Below are positions 59,831-64,000 of a stretch of 64,000 bases of DNA, piece after piece. A program made the position numbers and the translations under genes. The stretch lies in NCBI RefSeq assembly GCF_024362695.1, contig NC_065425.1:11599001-11663000 (forward strand), written 5' to 3'. The notes beneath the pieces are model-generated. The model was not told where the DNA came from, made no database searches, and saw nothing but the letters and a program-made list of their open reading frames with translations. Within the stretch, counting starts at the first letter, position 1. Each line of letters starts with the position of its first letter. The DNA comes from Pectinophora gossypiella. Its lineage: Eukaryota; Arthropoda; Insecta; Lepidoptera; Gelechiidae.

Positions 59831-60106
59831 TTTTATCTTTGATTTGACTGTTTTTATTTTTTCACTTAGCGGTACATGTCTTTAGGCATAGTTATAAAGT
59901 AAAATAAAAGAATTATTAAGAAAGGGATAGCGACAAAATGATTATTTCTGAAGTAAGGTAGAAAATCTAGAAAAAGGTACAAAATAGGTCAAATCTCCTA
60001 AACCGTAAATAATCGCTGAACATACATGGGGGTGTTTCTGGTAGCTAATGAGGCCCTCTTTCTAATTTTTCATTTTGAACCTGAACTTCTGGGCCACCCT
60101 GTATAT
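59831..60106 (-). mobile_element. MITE-F, one end and body
   Basis: GAACATACATGGGGGTGTTT, CTAATGAGGCCCTCTTTCTA, ATTTTTCATTTTGAACCTGA, ACTTCTGGGCCACCCTGTAT. The right end mirrors 45338. The left boundary is uncertain. Confidence 0.5.
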
Positions 60107-60737
60107 ATCTCTGTACATGTGCCCTTACTATTTCTTTACTATTTCTATTTTGACTCTCGCATATTTAATACTGAATATTATTTTAATTGGAAATTCCAAT
60201 AACGGAATATGTGACGGTAACGGAATATGCATATTTTATAAAACGTGGTTCAGTTTCTATTTATAAATGGTTAAAGTGGTAAATGGTTAAAAAATAGTAG
60301 TTTTTTTTTCTTGTACCTATTCTCCTTTTTTTGTTGTAGTGTTGCTGGCTGTAACTTTTCATACCTTTTGTTGTTCCCTTATTTTTTTTAAACAAATTCT
60401 ACATACATGTTAATTACATAAGTTGTGCACGTCTGTAATTGGTGCAAACACTAGTACTAGCCTTAAGAAAGTTTTATTAATTGTTGTGTGTTTGTACTGT
60501 TGATGTGCCTAATAATTAAATAATAATAATAATAAAAGTGATTTTTTATATTGAACAGACACTACAGTGACTCCTGCCATTAATTTCTAATGGTGTAGAC
60601 AGAGCTACCAGTTGTCAGAAAATAACTTGCAGTCACTTTTGATACGAAGTCCTGTGATCAGTGTGGTGATTATGGTACAGGTGATCAGCCTTGAACGATA
60701 AGCAGCTGAACATGTTCTTTTTTCTACTCAGCACACT
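60107..60737. other. No gene seen
   Basis: AT-rich, with AATAAT and T runs. Nothing assigned. Confidence 0.3.
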
Positions 60738-60890
60738 TATATCAAATCAAAAATACTTTATTTACACAAACAAAATATTATAAACATATAAACATTTAAC
60801 AGTACACATGGGTGGCCTTATTGCTCTGAAGCAATTACTTCCAGACAACCGCTAAAAGTATCTCTTAGTCCCCTTTAGGACACAGGTGCT
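60738..60890 (-). mobile_element. LINE 3' UTR, inverted
   Basis: ATATCAAATCAAAAATACTT, TATTTACACAAACAAAATAT, GGGTGGCCTTATTGCTCTGA, TTACTTCCAGACAACCGC. Related to the 22677 fragment. Confidence 0.62.
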
Positions 60891-60920
60891 CATTAAGACG
60901 GAATTTTGCGAAATTCAACC

Positions 60921-61073
60921 TCTAAGCCGTTGGTCCCTGTTTCTACTTACTGATGTAAGTATGTAATCGTTACACGAGTCATATCAGGGGCATTTGGCAC
61001 CTCAATATTAACCCTGACACCAGGGTTGATAAAGTTGGTATTCCACCTCACAATCCACTCGATGAGAAGAAGA
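60921..61073 (+). mobile_element. SINE-1, 3' half
   Basis: AAGCCGTTGGTCCCTGTTTC, TACTTACTGATGTAAGTATG, GCATTTGGCACCTCAATATT, CACCAGGGTTGATAAAG, then AGAAGAAG tail. Confidence 0.82.
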
Positions 61074-61210
61074 ACCTCTAAGTGGGTAAAAAGGGGTGGA
61101 AAAGTTTGTATAAAATTTCTATGGTATTAATAGTAGGGTCCCGGGAGCGAAGTCACGGGTATCAGCCAGTTAAGTATAAATATACCTCTAGAATAGTCAA
61201 CAACAGCGTT

Positions 61211-61427
61211 AAAACACATAATACCGGGTTCTTACCGCGTTTAAAATAGGGATATGACACTCCCGATATTTCGACACTGTTGCAAGTGCCAAGATCACGG
61301 GATGACTGATGAGATTGGAGTGGAGTAGGTAGATCCACAATTTTCTACGGGCAGACATATCTGTCTACCCTCTTTCTTTGCCGCTTGTTTATAATAACCG
61401 CGTAATCTTAAAACAATGTATAAACAA
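61211..61427 (+). mobile_element. MITE-C, long version
   Basis: GTTAAAACACATAATACCGG, GTTCTTACCGCGTTTAAAAT, GACACTGTTGCAAGTGCCAA, GATCACGGGATGACTGATGA, GATTGGAGTGGAGTAGGTAG, TTTCTACGGGCAGACATATC, CTTTGCCGCTTG, ATAATAACCGCGTAATC. Longest member; no transposase. Confidence 0.75.
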
Positions 61428-61667
61428 CAGCGTTACTCCTCTACACAAACCGTGAAGACGACTACAATCGCGCAGTTACCCGCACATATTAAGTAAGACA
61501 TGTACATTCCCGCGGCATTCCTCGCTATCTCATCGCACGATTTGAATATTATATTGAACAGACAGACAACGCGTTTATTGTATGGAAATAGGGCGCTTCC
61601 TTCTGTGCATTGTAATGGGGGTGTAAGGTTGATGAACTGGTCATGGAGGGATTGTTTTAAGTTTACG

Positions 61668-61792
61668 CGGTTATTATAATTATAATTAACACACATAGTA
61701 ACGGGTTCTCACCTCCGGGGGTTTCGGGGTATCGGGAGTCTCATATCCCTGCTTTAAACGCGTTAAGAACCCGTTATTATGTGTTTTAATCA
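61668..61792. mobile_element. MITE-C, palindromic, short
   Basis: TTAACACACATAGTAACGGG, GTTCTCACC and the inverted CGTTAAGAACCCGTTATTAT, GTGTTTTAATCATGG, with GTATCGGGAGTCTCATATCC between. Confidence 0.75.
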
Positions 61793-61865
61793 TGGAGGGA
61801 TTGCTTGCTTTTGTCATTTGTTTTTAACGATTAAAATGTAATAAACTTACTGAGAAGAAGAACAT

Positions 61866-62037
61866 CTTCTTCTTCTTCTATCGTGTGGGTTGTGAGGTGA
61901 ATTACCAACCTTATCAACCTTGGTGTCAGAGTTACTATTGAGCCGCCAAAGGCCCCTGACATGGCTCATGTAACGGCTACTTACTTACATCAGTAAGTAG
62001 TAACCGGGACCAACGGCTTAACGTGCCTTCCGATGAA
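61866..62037 (-). mobile_element. SINE-1, 3' half
   Basis: TTCTTCTTCTATCGTGTGGG, GCCGCCAAAGGCCCCTGACA, ACATCAGTAAGTAGTAACCG, GGACCAACGGCTTAACGTG. Ends after CCTTCCGATGAACC. Confidence 0.88.
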
Positions 62038-62084
62038 CCGATCATCCCTGAAATTCTTCCTTAGGGACACCAAATTCAACTCGA

Positions 62085-62150
62085 CATCAATTCAGAATCA
62101 TGGTCTGAATCATCCCGCAAAGTTTTCGTTACGGTGTCACTAACACCCAT
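62085..62150. mobile_element. MITE-A, right end only
   Basis: AATTCAGAATCATGGTCTGA, AAAGTTTTCGTTACGGTGTC, ACTAACACCCATA. Next to MITE-B. Confidence 0.72.
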
Positions 62151-62156
62151 ACGTAC

Positions 62157-62219
62157 GTACAGTCATGAGCAACATTATGTACCCACTTTAGAACCATGTC
62201 CCACTATCATAATTGACAT
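62157..62219. mobile_element. MITE-B, left part (split by jockey LINE)
   Basis: GTACAGTCATGAGCAACATT, ATGTACCCACTTTAGAACCA, GTCCCACTATCATAATTGAC. Resumes at 62828-62900 with ACATTTAATGAGACTGATGG and AGTTAATGTGACATGGTTTC. Confidence 0.8.
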
Positions 62220-62827
62220 GACCTATGCAGGGGTAGTTTTCGCTCACGCGAGCCCCTCTCAAATTCACCGTCTACAGGTAATACAAAATCGTTTCATGCG
62301 GAAAGCCACGGGAGCTCCGTGGTTCCTTCGCAATGAAAATCTGCACATTGACCTAGGTCTGCCAACCATTGCCCAATGGCTCAAATTAGCTTCCAAACGT
62401 TTTTTCGATTCTGCTCCGCACCACCCAAATCCCCTGGTAGTTGCGGCTTCCGAATACATCCCGCTTAGGGACGGTACTGAAAAGTATCGGCGTCCGAAGG
62501 ACGTAATATACGATCCCGACGACCCGATTACTCTAGCCATAGAGGCAGCCAATCAGCTCGCGACACCAAACACTTCAGGACCCCGATACCGACCCCGCCG
62601 GCGTGGTCGACGATTTCCCTCATTCAGCGCTTATCGCTATTAATTCTTTCAAATATTTTTCCTCTCAGACGACGCCCTGAGCCGAGGTTCGCGCCCAACT
62701 GGGCACCCTCAGGCCTGTTGTCTTAAACGTTGTACCGGGTGAGAGCCTTCAGCGCTCCCCATTTGTCCGGCCAAGTAGTTAATGCCATCTGCGGCAAATC
62801 TACAATAAGTCACGTCAAAAAAAAAAA
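62220..62827 (+). mobile_element. Jockey-clade LINE, 5'-truncated 3' end
   Basis: Encodes the C-terminal end of a jockey-type reverse transcriptase protein, about 140 codons: SQIHRLQVIQNRFMRKATGA, WFLRNENLHIDLGLPTI, KRFFDSAPHHPNP, then a proline- and arginine-rich end with a stop at 62641-62643. The 3' UTR contains CCCCATTTGTCCGGCCAAGT and ends ACGTC plus a run of about 11 A. GACAT flanks it (62215-62219, 62828-62832), a short target duplication inside MITE-B. The reported open frame from 62134 begins in MITE sequence and is chimeric. The RT domain is missing; the copy cannot move alone. Confidence 0.92.
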
Positions 62828-62911
62828 GACATTTAATGAGACTGATGGTTTAATTTGTGAAAAAAGTTAATGTGACATGGTTTCAAAGTGTACACATGTT
62901 AGTACTCTACT

Positions 62912-63045
62912 TTTGGACAATCAAGTGAGAGCCTGTAATTTCCTAACCAAACTAGGGCTCACAAAGTGATTTTTGTGATGTTCCCACAAGGATTCGAACC
63001 CAGGATCGTGAGCCCAACGCTCAATCACTGGACCACGGAGGCCGT
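62912..63045 (-). mobile_element. SINE-1, 5' half
   Basis: TTTGGACAATCAAGTGAGAG, CCAAACTAGGGCTCACAAAG, AAGGATTCGAACCCAGGATC (B box), CTCAATCACTGGACCACGG (A box). The tail half is absent. Confidence 0.85.
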
Positions 63046-63138
63046 TAACAACTTACTTGTAACATATAGACATAACGTTTATTGTATTTAAATCATAATT
63101 ATTAAAAACACATTAGGTATTGTAATTAGATCTCTCTC

Positions 63139-63275
63139 TCTCTCTTTATTTAAGAGCTGCGCTCTTGTCGGTGGAGTAATCGCCATTACTATTATTATTT
63201 TATTGTAATTAGATAGGTAGTACAAAAGGCGGTCTTATTGCTAAGGTAGCAGTCTCTTCCAGGCAACCTTTAGGT
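63139..63275 (-). mobile_element. L3 tail and a LINE UTR box, inverted
   Basis: 63139-63190: TTTAAGAGCTGCGCTCTTGT, CGGTGGAGTAATCGCC after a CTCTCT run. 63222-63275: AAAAGGCGGTCTTATTGCTA, GTCTCTTCCAGGCAACC. Two small remnants separated by an ATT run. Confidence 0.58.
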
Positions 63276-64000
63276 ATAGAAAATGAATTTTATGTTGTTT
63301 TTTTTTATAAAAAGGGAGCGTATTTATATGAATGTATGGTAGACCTTGCAAAGTAAAACATCGCGCAATATTCATTCGGTCGACCATTACTCTCGCCATA
63401 AAGAACGCCGCCGCCAAAAAAGCTTTCCTTGTAAGAACTAGTCACATCCTCAGCATTACAATCACGCTTTGAAAATCCTTTCCTACGTCAATTCACTTAA
63501 GCCCTCACATTCTCACTTAGAAAGAGAAACCAGATACCCTCCCCAACGTGTTAGAAAGAGACAGATATGTTCCTGAAAACTCCGCGCTAGACCAATCTCG
63601 CGTACAGTGCCGACCACGTAAAAGGATTTTATACTTTTATTTTTATTAGCGGCCTTACTTCTGCGTTACTTATTGGGTACGCATTTTGAGTGAAATCAAG
63701 TGTAGTACGTTTTATGAAAATCATAATTCTTATGAATATTGGCTTCTCTGGGTTAAGTGTTGGGTTTGAACTTCTGGATTAGGAAAGGTTTGGATTTGTG
63801 CATTTTCTTTTTAGTACTCTAGGGTCCCTTTACGCGATAAGGTTAATTTTATTCAACTTGAACATGAACTTCGTCGTAATTGTAACATTGGCTGGAAGTT
63901 GTCTTTGATTACTTGTGGCTCTATCCACCCCATTGTGGATTACGGGCGTGAGTATTAATATTGTGAGTTTCATAGGTAGGTACTTACTTATGTAGAAGTT
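63276..64000. other. Low-repeat end of the window, no gene seen
   Basis: Few recognisable repeats (one RTE-tail-like box, CTCTATCCACCCCATTGTGG, at about 63921). GC-richer at 63380-63620. No exon with convincing frame and splice sites. Confidence 0.3.

Overview
This window is eukaryotic, and its repeats point to a moth or butterfly (Lepidoptera). It is AT-rich and gene-poor, and it is packed with short interspersed elements (SINEs) that have tRNA-like or 5S-rRNA-like heads, 5'-truncated non-LTR retrotransposon tails, and small palindromic DNA elements (MITEs). I see no bacterial gene organisation, no operons, no CRISPR array, no rRNA gene and no free-standing tRNA gene. Lepidoptera is an inference from repeat families I recognise; I could not search a database.

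The one clear host-gene segment is a 164-bp internal exon of complexin (cpx), the SNARE-binding regulator of synaptic vesicle release. It lies on the minus strand at 15543-15706 and is bounded by good splice sites. I find neither the preceding exon (N-terminus) nor the following one (starting near Tyr-Asn-Ile-Lys-Lys-Lys in the fly protein), so most or all of the window is probably intron on either side of this exon. Just downstream of the exon on the minus strand are three tandem, progressively decayed copies of its 3' half with its splice donor (15209-15542).

Layout. 1-15200: nested SINEs, LINE tails and MITEs, including a foldback at 1353-2008, two tandem SINEs at 6510-6938, a SINE with a 16-bp target duplication at 8297-8625, and a 5S-rRNA-headed SINE with a perfect 13-bp target duplication at 12211-12459. 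15200-16750: complexin exon, its decayed copies and less repetitive intron. 16750-50300: many dispersed repeats, with short perfect hairpins at 14457, 37737 and 41164 and a 220-bp terminal-inverted-repeat element at 34289. 50319-54668: the most unusual structure, a near-identical inverted repeat of about 1.1 kb per arm. Each arm holds two diverged copies of a ~500-bp unit. The left arm is split by a 1794-bp LTR-like insertion (50827-52620) with a 5-bp target duplication, and the intact right arm shows the empty site. The insertion carries a minisatellite that changes from a 55-bp to an 81-bp unit. 54700-64000: further SINEs, MITEs and a 3' jockey-clade LINE fragment inserted in a MITE (62157-62900).

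Family labels are mine: SINE-1 to SINE-4, MITE-A to MITE-H, and L1 to L13 for non-LTR fragments. Copy boundaries are approximate unless a target duplication is stated. The open reading frames over 60 codons in the window are explained by these elements, by repeats or by chance, except the complexin exon.
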